64,000 nt of DNA from Schizochytrium sp. TIO01 (GCA_004764695.1 SMSO01000032.1:2006001-2070000); one strand, 5' to 3'; shown: positions 31,101 to 42,344, counted from the stretch's first letter. Numbers and translations are program-made. Notes: generated by a model not told the origin, from the letters alone.

Positions 31101-32569
31101 AGCACGCGAGATTTCTCATTCGACGAAAGCCCACATAGCCCTTGGCTACTGAGAGCTCCTAAATCGTATGCTATGTCATGGTGCGGCTTAAATGGCCCCA
31201 TGCTGGCTCTAGACCAGACCATTTCAGGGCGAGGCCAAGCAATAGGTGAACGTTTGATGTAAAGAGGAGGAGTTGTAACGCGTTGGTTCATGTCCTCACT
31301 CTTGTACTTTTTGAGGGTGCAATTAACAACAAGTGGGTGTGGTAATGGCGTTGGAAGCTCTGTTGAATCGATTGGACATGCTAGTGTAAAGAAAACTTCA
31401 CTGGCAAGTCCATTGGGTCGACGATACAAGCGGGGCATTAAAATCATGTTAGGTTCAGTGTAAGGGCGAGAGCCTGCACAAGATAGCTCCGGAATTTGTT
31501 GTGAGAAAGAAATATGACGAAATACATCTTTGGGAGGAATGTTCATGTAAACCATTTGCTGAATCGGATGACGAATCAAAACGTCTAGCTGCACTTCTGC
31601 TCCCCAAGCAATAGGAATGTAGGTGGGTCTCTCATTTGTGCCTATGTTAAATGCGAGCTGCAAACGGAAGTACACCCGCCCATCCCCAACATCTGTTCTC
31701 TCCATGCCAACAATGTCGAAAGACTTTGGAGTTGGGAAATGTGCATGCGAGTTTACCTCGAAGCGGTTTCTCCACTTCCTCCAGCGGCTCTGATAGCTCC
31801 TTACATTTGCTTCTCCCTTTGTGCCAACCATGAGCGTGATGCGGGTGATGTCGGTGGAGGGGTACAATATCCTAGCTAGTTCGTATCGTCTGTTTTCAAG
31901 TGATGTCCACGGCTCAAGGTTATCTGGCAAGACGTTATGCACTTCTTTGCCACACACTTGAATGCTGAAAAAACCGACTTTAAAATGTCTTTTTGCATGC
32001 GCAATCACTTCAGCCTCAGTTACTTTCTCCGAAATCACTTTAGCCACCTTCACGAAATCGTTTCCGTATACGCACAGTCCTTCGATGAATTCCAAGTGTG
32101 ATTTTAGATCCCATCCCGAGAGCATCTCTACATTCATCGCTTGCAACTTTTTGTCATTCTCGCCACCATCTGCAACTTGCACTCTTCCATTTGGATCGCT
32201 CCAGGTACGCGACATTCCAAACGCTTGCCCTCCTTCGCTTCTGTCATTGTCTTCTCTTAATGCGCTACTATGAACATTGTTCAAGTTCTTTTCGCTGTCG
32301 CTTTCCGTGCCGCCGTTGTCGCTGCGGACCCGGGGGACCCACCAAGATGTTGGCAGCTTCTCAGGAGACATCTCTTTCGGCACACAGCCGCCGCCTACTA
32401 AAGAGACTACTTGGGTGGATGTGGCTAGCCTACCACTCAAACCTCGTGCGTGGTCGGCTGCCGCCAAGTTGCGAGCTCTTCCGTTTTCCGTCTGCTCGTT
32501 CTCTGTCTCTGTCTCTGTCTCCTGCTCTCTGATTGTGCGTCCCTTTTTCCTGTTTGTTATTGTCAACAT
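28172..32569 (-). CDS. Large SANT/Myb-like putative transcription regulator with tandem HTH-like modules and Q-rich tail
   Basis: 1465 residues in one exon, ATG at 32569. Residues ~150-197 resemble a SHAQKYF-type Myb/SANT repeat: SHLEFIEGLCVYGNDFVKVA, then EVIAHAKRHFKVGF in place of the usual R-SHAQKYF. Tryptophans are reduced, so it is divergent. A second, weaker repeat-like stretch follows at ~235-275 (MVGTKGEANVRSYQSRWRKW). Residues ~280-640 form an unrecognised globular region. About 650-820 is Ser-rich, acidic and basic, with RKRR-type nuclear signals. Residues ~830-880 and ~916-965 are two similar helical modules (LNLESRQVAELLCLFPVQLE and YSLSPTQIATKADIPTPFVL, each followed by a WL-R motif), the pattern of lambda-repressor/homeodomain-like HTH units. 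The last ~200 residues are glutamine-rich, like activation domains. Nuclear DNA-binding regulator is the likely role; targets unknown. Confidence 0.65.
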   Translation of the reverse strand: MLTITNRKKGRTIREQETETETENEQTENGRARNLAAADHARGLSGRLATSTQVVSLVGGGCVPKEMSPEKLPTSWWVPRVRSDNGGTESDSEKNLNNVHSSALREDNDRSEGGQAFGMSRTWSDPNGRVQVADGGENDKKLQAMNVEMLSGWDLKSHLEFIEGLCVYGNDFVKVAKVISEKVTEAEVIAHAKRHFKVGFFSIQVCGKEVHNVLPDNLEPWTSLENRRYELARILYPSTDITRITLMVGTKGEANVRSYQSRWRKWRNRFEVNSHAHFPTPKSFDIVGMERTDVGDGRVYFRLQLAFNIGTNERPTYIPIAWGAEVQLDVLIRHPIQQMVYMNIPPKDVFRHISFSQQIPELSCAGSRPYTEPNMILMPRLYRRPNGLASEVFFTLACPIDSTELPTPLPHPLVVNCTLKKYKSEDMNQRVTTPPLYIKRSPIAWPRPEMVWSRASMGPFKPHHDIAYDLGALSSQGLCGLSSNEKSRVLEMQQTFSTIVKRPSLPPRILINGSPRLIHVFLSPSTTVYTVWAVNCFTVGNLNWDSETMSSLTATAQCTDGSKYPAQVYMIQHPNCTISSNQNQGLFLFTLESEENDNDVHFAKVRFSLAGAHSEDFEPLPINCTSRFASIANVVPWLIHSISIQEHLSNISRKRRNSSHSQSNQVVSPSLTKRQKGRNDSLASATSFSSTSSSESSAVLDLSASQKNTSRRNGKERRSSSSCSSRLPDNSDEEENSDSGLSPRRSKISNPRSSTSSCWTFPAGVSRSEQNQPTGKAHVQNSNDEDCTQLDARNQSNRPISPRTDVHDNDSDEEGGNKGTINLDDDELRDQVEGVMDRLNLESRQVAELLCLFPVQLEEWLKGNEDVHVSTAVTYWLRCMNDRGVLPPPGGVVTSNVDFSETPPHEFRVRLQIIVHMERYSLSPTQIATKADIPTPFVLFHWLRHADGQDVTLCSITVALAKWYLERVRSKVVDAAEKTTEYFSNKSWFRNVLSRFDKEVSAQQTLFEETSRNASLRPYLTLLSEQYMAAKDHVRFLQGEALVPKSAPSSLKESLHGASPSPTWQQYNHEEDTGHQTLAAKPSSLSTNIISDSSSRQTAVRYENPEPSSKDPSLYYPSGHSEADFPPMSRIRNGRKLQTRLLRLINYRKNLRDSPIDSRNFAKAFMVLLHFKRPTPVNMQSRSLDEPMNSRPTPNTVIQKSHDTSDSPGSLTQRNRHTTTSSASVYERKTLSQPIVSNQASLGQSSGSSLRGPDSHNKQPKQVPTASPTITPDQSASFLQNQRQAMEFYKQIEAQPALQNLMRQVKDLQQQHQNPQSLSQALNAIELRTQDSIHQLQQTDLQNQHPLFVQQSQQLQPQQWPEGLTLMPSLSLAQTSLTSAPVPFNQIMIQPHQQGMQLQTSSTQLNQTHSFPQPVNLGFFPLQQQQGNTSSNAHNQHHQTLDHFQALNFIPAGFPMRNFQCPPQR

Positions 32570-34390
32570 GGAACGTGTCTATATTTCTTTCCAATGTTTA
32601 GGTTGCCATGATGGAAAAATAATTGTCTGAGGACTATAGTCTAGTTTGGCGATAACGCTCCACTGTACTGAGGTTGCTCAGAAGTAGGGTATACGAATAG
32701 TACAGTTAAGACGAAGTCCATAGTCTACTGGTGGGAAGGAGTAGGTACCTGGGTAGGTGTTGTGTAGCATATCCAAAGTGTAATTCTACGAGAAAATGGG
32801 GTTCATGCCACTGGAATCATGTCAGAGGGATGACTCCGATATCACGTCTTAAATTATAGAGGGCATGTGGCAAACCTAGTCTAAACATCAACCAATCACG
32901 CGACCTTTCAAACTAAATAATAGAATGGTAACGAGGAGGAAACTGTTTTTTTGTTATGTTTATTACGTCCAGTGTGATTGACCATCCTATGGCATAATTG
33001 AAAAAGCAGTGCCTAGGCTTTTGGGCAGCTCTAACAGTATCGGTAGCAGGAATGGGCTGGAATAAGAATGCAAAACAAGATATGAAATCGAAGCCTGTAA
33101 AGAGCGAGGTTCCGAATGCCTGTTTACGACTGAGTCACCTCTGCAAATTAAGGCGTCCCTGAAAATAAGAGAATTACCCTAAGGTGTATGATGTGAACTT
33201 GGAGTCAAGTTCAATCATTAGAAATGATGAAGTCTTTTGTTTTGGAGCTTATTTCATGCATTCTCGCAGAAAATAATGAGCTGTGGTAGGACAAGCTCCT
33301 CTTGAAAGATTACACGTACAGGTTTCGCAATAATAGCTTCGTTTTTCGATCAGCGTTAGTATGCAGCTCTTTTCCTGTTCATATTAATACCATCTCTTCG
33401 ATTATTTCAGACTTCGAATGATTTTTCTTTACATATATTCTAGCTTCGAATATCCCTAAAAAATAATCTTATGTGAATATACGGTAACTGTAAGCATCTA
33501 CCTTCACATCCCTTTGCATCGAGCAAATGAAAAACATTCATCGAGTGATCAGTTTAGAGGCGTAGTTACTACCCACTTATACCAAACCCCTTTCGATTTT
33601 TCATTTGACAGTAACAACCATTCGATGTTCCAAAATAGGGCGCGAAAATTGCATATCCCTGTTGGTTGCAAGACTTTGGTGAAACCTCAAGCTCCAGTAC
33701 TGTTTCACAAAAAGATCGAAGCGCAGGCCTCGAGACTCGACGCAAATTGTGGGTTCATCGTGTTGTAAACAACATGCATCTATTCCGGTAGTATAAAAGT
33801 TGGACGCCCGGTGGGCCGTAATGGAGAGTTTATTCGCAGGAGCTACCAAATGCCCGAAGTCTATACAGTTGAGTGTTTCAAATACATTTCATCTTTGCTG
33901 TGTGGATGTTGACTTGAGTGAGTATGCCAAGAGTGAGGCCCCTGATGAAATCATAACGAACCAATGCGCAAAGGAACGTGATGATCTATCTCATGGGTGC
34001 GCAGAAGGCTGAATTCTTCCGAGCCGTCGTTGAAGTGAGGTTCCGTATCGGAGAAATGCTTCTGAATTATCGTTTGGTAAATCTTGCCGGTTCAATTCGC
34101 AAAACAGACGTGAGTGAGGTGCGGACTTGTGGCGAAATTTCAAGTGCTCTTCCTCGTCTCGGCCCAGGATTTCAAGGCCTGGTCTCTTTCGTCACGACAG
34201 TCCTCAACTCCTTCAACCCTTCAATCCATTAACATGTTCACCCCAAGTCTTCTGCTGCGCCCGGCCTTTAGATCGGCAATTTCTACGAGGTGAGCATTGC
34301 AACTTATACCCCTCATTAGCGCTACACTTGAACAGTAGGTAGGTATGTAGCACAGTAGGTACTGATTATCTTAATAGGATAGAACGAACG
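32570..34390. other. Intergenic region, no supported gene
   Basis: The first 300 bp should be the promoter of the minus-strand SANT-like gene. The rest is AT-rich. Overlapping open stretches of 60-85 codons at 33.5-34.3 kb have no recognisable motifs. Confidence 0.45.
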
Positions 34391-34597
34391 AACAAACAAA
34401 CAAACAAACAAACAAACAAACAAACAAACAAACAAACAAACAAACAAACAAACAAACAAACAAACAAACAAACAAACAAACAAACAAACAAACAAACAAA
34501 CAAACAAACAAACAAACAAACAAACAAACAAACAAACAAACAAACAAACAAACAAACAAACAAACAAACAAACAAACAAACAAACAAACAAACAAAC
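34391..34597 (+). repeat. (AAAC)n microsatellite, about 52 units
   Basis: An essentially perfect tetranucleotide array preceded by a few AACG variants. Because a 4-nt unit without stop codons reads open in all six frames, the long FVCL/QTNK open frames over it are artefacts. Confidence 0.97.
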
Positions 34598-35471
34598 GTA
34601 TAAAAAAGGAGCCTAGGTAGGTCCTACCTACCCCTATTCGCTGTCTTCAGTTCGTCAGACCAACATTAGCCATTGCGAAATATTGGCCGCCGGGGAATGC
34701 GAGCGGATAAATTGGAAGGGAAGCATCCTAGGCCTTCTTGTTAGCTCAAACTCTTACACAGGCTCTCTTTAAAGCTCTAGTTTCGTGGTGATTCCAAAGA
34801 ACTAAAGAACCCCAAGTGCCTGTTGTACATCTGAAAGTTAAACTCAAAGGCGTCAAAAAGTGCTGTGTTGGGGTTACACGCATCGTACGCCCTTGGCTTG
34901 TGGTTCTTCCGTGTTTACAGTTTTTAGTTACAGAGAAAGCAGCGAATGTCCGCGCACTCACTCCCTCGCTACCTCATTGACTGCTAGAACAGAGTCGTTC
35001 TTCCGGGTCTAAGTGATTGCCCGACTTTGCGGAGAATAAGCTTCGGTGATCAAAACTCCGCACACGAATTTGATACAGAAGTGGAGCGCAGGTTCTCTAT
35101 ACAAAGGCCAAGGGCCGAGGAAACTGTTGACCCTGAGTAGTTGATGATCATTGCAGGGCAACAGGCGAAGGACCAGCATTTCGAAGAGGAGTTGTACCTA
35201 CTACTAATAGTAGATTTTTTACCCACGGGCGAGTGTGCCAGGGTTTGGGAGAAACAAAATAGTAGCGAGCAAATCCCAAACGGAGATAAACCATTGAAGT
35301 GAGAACACGTGCCCTCACTGTTACCATAAGAAAGTAGGAACTGAATTCAGCAAATAAGCAGCTAGCAAAAGCACATAAACAGTTCGGAATCTGTGTGACC
35401 TCAGCCAGGCGTTGCAAGAATTTGTCTTGTCAATAGCTTGCGTTGCGCGGGAACACGAATAAAGCTCGAAA
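34598..35471. other. Upstream region of the SulP permease gene
   Basis: Begins with GTAGGTCCTACCTACC, a small palindromic TAGGTAGG motif repeated elsewhere in the window. The last few hundred bases should hold the promoter and 5' UTR of the permease. No gene supported. Confidence 0.4.
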
Positions 35472-37568
35472 ATGCGGGGTAGTAATAGTGAAGAAGAACC
35501 CATCATGCAAAAGCACGAAACAAGTGGCGAGCAAAGTGTCGAAGGCCTCCGAGGCGAGAGAACAGAGATTCTCCAAGGACAAAAACCTGTGAAGGAGTCT
35601 AAGGGCCGTTTGTGGGCACTTCGTGCTCCGACAAAGGATGACTTACGCCGCGCGATGCCAATCATTGATACGGTTGCGAACTACGATGTACGTGAGAATA
35701 TTATGGGCGATCTCACTGCAGGAATTACAGTCGGTGTTATGTTGATTCCCCAAGGTATGGCGTACGCATTGCTTGCATCTTTGCCTGCACAGTATGGTTT
35801 GTATGCATCTGTGATGCCCATCATCATCTACGCACTCTTTGGAACGTCGAGGCAGCTGGCCGTGGGCCCAGTGGCCATTGTTTCTCTTTTGACCGCTGAG
35901 TCTATCGAGTCGCAGGGCCTTGAGACTGAGATTGAAAAGGTGGAATACGCTGCCCTGCTTGCATTCTTCGCTGGCTTACTCAGTCTGCTATTGGGTGTTT
36001 TCCGAGCAGGAATGCTTGCCAATTTCTTATCGCACTCTGTATTGGTTGGCTTCACCGCTGGTGCTGCGATGGTCATAGCCCTTAGTCAGCTGAAGCACCT
36101 GCTTGGATTTAGCATTCCGAGCTATTCATTTCCCATCCAGACCCTTATTTATGCTCTCGCGCACCTTCCAGACACCAATCCGACTACCATCACGATGGGG
36201 ATTCTCGCCATTTTGATCCTGGTAGGTTTGCGTCAAGCTAAGCAGCGGTTCACCAAACCGGAGGTTGTAGCTGAAGGTTCCACATGGAACAGCGCTCCTC
36301 GCATTCGAAATGGTCTTCGTCGCTTTTTGTTTTATTTCTCAAGCATGGGTGCTCTCGTTGTTGTTGTTGTAGGCACTGCTGTAACGAAGTATCTCTACAA
36401 CGAACACGGATATAGTAAGGCAACTTTGCCAATTGTGGGTGATGTACCTCAAGGTATGCCAGCCCCACGTGCACCTCATATGGCACATTTTGCCTCTATG
36501 TTCCCTGACATGTTTGTGAGTGCTTTAGTCATTACAATTCTTGGGTTTATGGAGTCGTTCGCTGTTGCTGATCGCTTTGCTCGTGCTCATGGCTACGAGA
36601 TCAGTGCTAACCACGAGCTTATGGGCCTCGGTATGGCAAATTTGTTTGGGTCGTTCTTCAACACCTATCCAGTAACTGGCGGGTTTTCGCGTACTGCTGT
36701 GAATGATGCGAGTGGAGCCGTAACACCTATCGCTTCAATCATCAGTGCACTCATCGTGCTCATGGTGATTTTCTTGCTCACCTCGACGTTTTACTACATG
36801 CCAAAGAACGTCTTGGCATCCATTGTTTTTGTTGCTGTATCCAGCCTCTTCGATTTCACAGCACTTCGCATTGCATATATGGTAGATCGTGAGGATTTTG
36901 TGGTCATGGTTTTCACAATGTTGTCAACTCTTTGCCTCGGCACAGAGATCGGCCTTGCTGTAGGCTTTGCAATGTCTGTCTTGATCATCCTTCGAAAGCT
37001 TGCCTTTCCTCACACCGCCGTCCTTGGTAGGATTCAGGGAACAGCCCATAGCGGATGCAATGATGCAGTCTACCGCAACATCTTGCGGTTTCCCGATGCA
37101 ATTCCGCACCCTAACACGGTCATATTCCGCGTTGACGCAGGTATGAACTTTGCAAACCGTCACCACATCCTTTCTGAGCTTTTGCGCGCGGTCAATGCAG
37201 CATCCTTCGATGACCCAAGCACAGGACAGCGACCTGCAGTTATTCTCGCCTGTGAAGGTGTAAACTCGATTGATGTTGCAGGTCTTGAGATGCTTGAGGA
37301 AATTCAAGAAGCTCTGTTTAAACGTAACATTTCGCTCGTTGCGTGCAATGTAATTGGACCTGTCCGTGATAGCGTTGAGAAACAGAATATCTATTTGCGC
37401 TCAATTAAGCACCACCCAGTTGTCCCCTGGCTTCACGATTTGGCCGCTACGGAGGGTATGTCATTTCCAACATCTTTCATGACTGGCACACTGGATCAAG
37501 CACTGCAGAGTTTGCACTCCGCGAAACCAACTTTGCTTTCTGGGGACGTGAAGCTTGACATGGTCTAA
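35472..37568 (+). CDS. SulP/SLC26 family sulfate permease with STAS domain
   Basis: 698 residues, single exon, ATG at 35472 in good context (GAAAATGC). After a ~70-residue cytosolic N-terminus, the membrane domain opens with MGDLTAGITVGVMLIPQGMA, then PAQYGLYASVMPIIIYALFG and TSRQLAVGPVAIVSLL, the SulP signature region. FGSFFNTYPVTGGFSRTAVN (about residues 397-416) is the other conserved block. Residues ~549-660 form a STAS domain (INTV-type start, VILACEGVNSIDVAGLEMLE), which regulates transport from the cytosol. The family carries sulfate or other anions, usually in symport or exchange at the plasma membrane. Length and domain order are those of plant and protist sulfate transporters. With the sulfotransferase-like gene at 1.3-3.0 kb it may supply sulfate for glycan sulfation; that is inference. 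Family certain; substrate likely but unproven. Confidence 0.93.
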   Translation: MRGSNSEEEPIMQKHETSGEQSVEGLRGERTEILQGQKPVKESKGRLWALRAPTKDDLRRAMPIIDTVANYDVRENIMGDLTAGITVGVMLIPQGMAYALLASLPAQYGLYASVMPIIIYALFGTSRQLAVGPVAIVSLLTAESIESQGLETEIEKVEYAALLAFFAGLLSLLLGVFRAGMLANFLSHSVLVGFTAGAAMVIALSQLKHLLGFSIPSYSFPIQTLIYALAHLPDTNPTTITMGILAILILVGLRQAKQRFTKPEVVAEGSTWNSAPRIRNGLRRFLFYFSSMGALVVVVVGTAVTKYLYNEHGYSKATLPIVGDVPQGMPAPRAPHMAHFASMFPDMFVSALVITILGFMESFAVADRFARAHGYEISANHELMGLGMANLFGSFFNTYPVTGGFSRTAVNDASGAVTPIASIISALIVLMVIFLLTSTFYYMPKNVLASIVFVAVSSLFDFTALRIAYMVDREDFVVMVFTMLSTLCLGTEIGLAVGFAMSVLIILRKLAFPHTAVLGRIQGTAHSGCNDAVYRNILRFPDAIPHPNTVIFRVDAGMNFANRHHILSELLRAVNAASFDDPSTGQRPAVILACEGVNSIDVAGLEMLEEIQEALFKRNISLVACNVIGPVRDSVEKQNIYLRSIKHHPVVPWLHDLAATEGMSFPTSFMTGTLDQALQSLHSAKPTLLSGDVKLDMV

Positions 37569-38527
37569 AGTTAAGGCTATGAATGGTCGTATGTTAGCAC
37601 ACCCATGAGCAGTAGGTCTCGTCAGATTTGCTCCGTCTGTTTAAAGTTTACAATAATTGAATTTATCGCATTTTGATCATGCATAACAATTAAGATGTCA
37701 GGGCGCAACAATACAAAACTAATTTATTTTCCATTCCGTAAAAATCTTGAAGCCTTTGCTTTATCGCATTATTTAAATTAATCAAGAGTCTAATTACACT
37801 ACACTCACAAAGTGAGTTGTGTGTATGAGTTATTGCGTGCATACATTACTAGCGTCTTGATCTTTGATATCATGATGTTTAAATCCCTACCACTCTCACT
37901 AGTCAGAGGATGCTCTTATCAATCCTCTAATGGGGTTCTTTTGAATATGAAATAACTTGCACATCGAATTGCCAGGAGTCTTAGATGTTGCATTCCATAC
38001 TTGGCTATAAAGTAATATGCATGTTTTTGTTTTTTTCTTTATTTCTGCACATATTTGGTATTGCAAACTCTCGAAATCAATAATAACAGTGGATCGTCTA
38101 TTTTATGTAGTACGATATTGATATTGAGTTTACCTTTAGACTGAGCTGGTGTTATAGATAACGCAGAAACAAGCATGCACGCCCTAAACCTGCGCTATCA
38201 ACTTTGCTGTATTAAAAATAAGGCTTTAGATTGTTCGATCACAAGAGAAAAGGCCTCAAAAGTAGAGGAATTGGAAAGAACAACCTTCATAGTCAGTACA
38301 TTAGTTTACTCCCTCAATTGACTGTCATATGTTTTGGCAATTGAAGGAGTGTCGCAGTTAAAGCTCTAAGTTAATTTAATTATGGTGCCCTACACAACGA
38401 CAAATTAAGCTTCGAAGTATTTGGCAAAATTGAGCGACATTATTTTTTCTTAGTTTTTTTCTTTTGAAGAACCGCACAGTAGAGCAGAATAGGAGCTGTT
38501 TTAATTTTAAAAATAAAAAAATAAAAA
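37569..38527. other. 3' flank of the permease, AT-rich, no gene
   Basis: AT-rich spacer, should carry the permease 3' UTR. A T-rich run at 38.02-38.05 kb and a T/A-rich switch at 38.45-38.53 kb are the only notable features. Confidence 0.45.
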
Positions 38528-39620
38528 ATGAACAACAGAAATAAAATCAAAGTCAAAAGACAGAAGCAGCCATATTTCCTCATTATGCATGCACCAGGCC
38601 TTAATCTCGGCAGCTGGACACGGCTCTGGTCGTCTTTCTTTCGGTACCTTCTTCCTTTCTCTACGATCTGCAGAATGCCAATGGTAAAAAAACCCATGCC
38701 GATCAAACTTCAAAGTAAGCAGGCACGCTTTCCTTTCTCCCTCGCAGTCTCGCGGGTCTCTTTCTGCGCAAGCACTGGCCGCCACCCGTCTTCTCCCCTC
38801 TGCGGGCGGCGTGGCCTCTGCACGTCAGCGCGGCGTCCATCACTCGTCAGTCACTGCGCTTCAGCAGCTCTCATCGCACAATCCCAGGCCCGAGTCAGCG
38901 AGAGCGAGAGCCTTCTCCGCGCCTTCTTCCGAATCGGCGTGCGTGCGCACGTGGACCCAACTGCCCGGCGTCGCTCGCGCTCTCGAGGTCCGCCCCGTCT
39001 CCGTTACCACGGCCCATGCCTCGAAGGCCTCGCTCGTTCCACAAGCAAGCCTCCCTCCCCACGCGGCCTTTCGTTTCAGAGGCCTGTCGGCCTTCCAGAT
39101 TGTGCTCAGTACGACCCTGGTCACTCCCGGTACGACCTTTTCCCTGTGAGCAGTCGCCCTAAAACGCGCGGGCTTCCTTCCCACTCTTCTCCTCGCGCGA
39201 TCTTGGCTTTCTTTCCGTCAGACGCAGCTCAGCCCGAGCAAGCGCTTCGATGCCGGAGAGCGGTCCGTGCGAAGGGAGTGAAGGTAGTACCTAGCTCGCA
39301 GCTGCCTCCTGCCTGCTGCCTGCCTGCTGCCAGCGAGAGCGGCGCCGCAGCCGAGGACATCATACACCTGGCGGCGGCTTCTCGAGTTCGCTGCTGGTCT
39401 GTCTCCCCGGAGCGGGAGGCGGAGAACTGGTGGAAGAGGCCGTGCTCAGCTGGCGGCGTTCGGCCTCAAGGGCAAGCGCGCCGGCATGCTCTGGCGTGGC
39501 GAGCATTCGCTTCCGGTTCGAGGCTGGCCAGCCAGTCATTCGTTCTGGTTCTACAGCAAGCTAGCTAGCTCGTCTGCCAGCCAGCCAGCCAGGCATGTTA
39601 GCGTAGTTCCAGGCCAGTGA
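38528..39620. other. GC-rich island with long non-homologous open frame
   Basis: Composition changes sharply to GC-rich from about 38.6 kb. A 346-codon open frame (38528-39568, +) is rich in Arg, Ser, Pro and Ala without domain, signal or repeats. Shorter frames run in parallel on both strands, as expected when stop codons are rare in GC-rich DNA. I therefore do not call a gene, though a non-coding transcript or promoter region is possible. It ends in GCTAGCTAGCTCG and CCAGCCAGCCAG runs near 39.56-39.60 kb. Confidence 0.4.
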
Positions 39621-41510
39621 ATAGCGAAGGTCGGCGGATGAAGGCACAAGTGAGTTGTCGGCATTGGACCACTCTGCGAACAAACGAATTCTTCCAGCGA
39701 CAGGGATTGTTTCACGCCTCTCAGGGTGTGCCGTAGATGAGTGGATACATACGTAGGTACCATCTCAACGGAGGCGCTTCCGGACAACGAGATTTCACAT
39801 GAAAAAAGGGTGTAAATAAAAAGTGACGTTGTTGGATTTGGGGTCCTTTACGCTCTATCAAGAATGAGATAGGGTCGCTTGTTTTTCTTTCTATGTTATT
39901 TCCGGGTTGGAGAGCGCGCAAATGAGAGGATGCCAAAAAGCGATGACAAATCGAAAAAACTTAATAAGAAATAAAGAATAGAAATGCGCGACTTGTGTGG
40001 CATTCCTTGTTCACTCGACCCTGCCGATAAAAGTAGTAACCGCAGGTAACATTGACTAGCTGTGTTGGTGCTCTATTCTTGAGACTTTGCTTTATTAAAA
40101 TAATCTAACAAAGTTAAACGATTTTCAGGGTGAATTATTCGGAATTGAGCCACGTGTTTTTGTTTTTTTTGGACGTGGATACGAAATTCGCTTAATCTAT
40201 TCCTTCATTTTTAAAAATTAAATTGAGACAGTCTTTCTCCCTAGCTTATTCATAAAGTGGAAACCGCCGACAACGAAACCTGCTGACAGGGAGATGATAT
40301 TTATGTATTTGTGGTCGGGATTCTGAATTCTTTAAATTGCGGTGTGAACATGTGCGTATTTATGAATTAGTAGAGGTCTTGTAGAGAGAGCCTTATGATG
40401 CGCAGATTTCAATCAAGCATATTGAGTTGAGGGTCACACTGAAAAATCTGATTGCTGAAAGGTACAAAGTAAATAAATCATAGGAGTATGTTCGGGCCAT
40501 CAGTTGCATTTGTTTTCATCATCGGCAAGATTTAGTTTTTTCATAAATGGAAAGAATTTTTGGTTTGAAATCACTGTAGGTGTTACGTACGCAACTAACT
40601 TAAACACGTAACTTTTCTCAAGGATCCGTGAAAACATTTTAGAAGCAGCTACTACACTTGAGTTATAATTTCTAATTAGTACGCACTAAGAAAAAGAAGA
40701 AGAAGAAGAAGCTCCTGCGTGGTCTTCAGGCTAGTGCATGGTCTGCGATATTCTTTCGAGAATGTTTACTTATCTACCTTGTCGAAGTAATGTTCAAAAT
40801 GATGCAGAGAGCATTATGACCAGCGTTTTCAAAGCTTTATATTTAAAGTCAGAATAGCATAATTAGTCTCAAATCAAATTGGACTTTAGGACAAGTTTAC
40901 TTTTTTAAACGTTTTGCTCTCCTTTTCATTTTTATTCTTTAAAAAAAAAGCCATCTTCATTCAACAGAGTAAATAAAAATGTATTAAAATACAGTATTTA
41001 TTTTCAAAAGCTTTCCCCGTTTCAATATTTTAAAATGTTTTAATTATTATTTTTAAAAGAGCGAAATGCGATTAAAATACGTTTATGTTCAAAATATAAA
41101 ATTCATTTTCAAGTGTTTTATTAATATGGTTAATTTTTAATTAAAATTCTAAAATCAAGAACTTGAAGGTTGTATTAAAAAAAGTATAGATATATATATT
41201 TCATGTTATAATATATAAAGTGAGCAAAAAAATATGTTTAAGCAACAAAGGACAAGTGAAGTTGTAGGTCTGAAAAGTGCAAAACTCAGAATGAAAGAAA
41301 AGAAAGAAGCGACATCGCCTTTCGCAAACAACGGCTTAGGGTAACTGTGCATCTTTAATTAAGTAAGAAAGTATGCAGGAAAGTACGAAAGAAAGTATCA
41401 ACCAAGGGCCCCAAAACGAGAAGAAGCGAAAGCGAAAGCGAAAGCGAAAGAGCCTCTGAGCCATCAGCCTTAGCTTCTTTCCAAAGTCCTAAGGATGAAT
41501 CGGTCGGCCA
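39621..41510. other. AT-rich spacer without supported gene
   Basis: Strongly AT-rich, especially 40.9-41.25 kb. It contains AAG-rich short runs at 40.69-40.71 kb and a (GCGAAA)4 run at about 41.42-41.45 kb. No coding signal. Confidence 0.5.
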
Positions 41511-41580
41511 GTTAGTTAGTTATTTAGTTATTTGGTTGGTTAGTTAATTAGTTAATTAGTTAATTAGTTAATTAGCTAGC

Positions 41581-41630
<50 letters not shown>

Positions 41631-41723
41631 ATTAGATAGTTTGTTAGTTAGTTAATTAGTTAGTTAGTTAATTAGTTAGTTAGTTAATTAGTTAGTTAGT
41701 TAGTTAGTTAGTTAGTTGGTTAG
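41511..41723 (+). repeat. (TTAG)n compound microsatellite, about 210 bp
   Basis: TTAG units dominate, mixed with TTAA, TTAT, TTGG and one AGCT variant block (TAGCTAGCTAG near 41.57 kb). The variants form higher-order pairs such as TTAATTAG. A telomere motif TTAGGG is not present. Confidence 0.9.
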
Positions 41724-41813
41724 GTGCCCACCAGCATTACAAGTGAATATCATCAGCCAGACGCATCTGACTCACCCACTTCGCATGAGAGAACTATTCG
41801 CACTCTCGCTGTG

Positions 41814-41814
<1 letters not shown>

Positions 41815-41844
<30 letters not shown>

Positions 41845-41846
41845 TC
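41815..41846 (+). repeat. (CT)n microsatellite
   Basis: About 15 CT units just after the TTAG array, with flanking TGTCTCTG. Plain dinucleotide repeat. Confidence 0.9.
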
Positions 41847-42344
41847 TTTCAGTTGGCAACAATTGAAGGAAAAGAAGATGGCCCCATCTTCCCATGTGGT
41901 TAAATATATGTACATGCATATATATACATTACTTGTCTATCGCATGCTGTCATTATTATAAGGAATCAATCATATACTAAGAAAGCTCATACTACTACTA
42001 TGGTAAGTTATATTACAGAAAATGTAAATGGAAATATTGATTTAAAAGAAGGAGAAGGAGAAGAAGAGCAGGACACGAGAAAGCAAATCAACGAAGTGTC
42101 TCATCCAGCAAGAGTGAAAGAGCTAACTAATGACTAGAGCAACTTGAAACCTGAGATTCAAGTTGTCGCAGTGCGCATTCAATAATCGCCGGTTTGAGTT
42201 TGGACGCGCCAACTGCGTATCCAACATCTGCTTTTCCAGGTCCTTCCAGTCAAGCCATCCTGTATACTTTTCTTCAGTATGAAGAGGAGGAGAAAGGAAC
42301 TACTCTCGAGAAATAAACAGACTTCGTTCAATCAAAAGCAAAAT

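Noticed and set aside
34322-34595. Long open frames of FVCL repeats (and QTNK on the other strand), also at 42.28-42.89 kb
   Set aside because: A 4-nt unit lacking stop codons is open in all six frames; these are products of the AAAC arrays, not genes.
38528-39568. 346-codon open frame in GC-rich DNA
   Set aside because: No domain, repeat or signal; several frames on both strands are open at once, as expected from GC-rich composition.
41511-41723. TTAG array considered as interstitial telomere repeat
   Set aside because: The unit is a 4-mer with TTAA/TTAT variants; TTAGGG is not seen.
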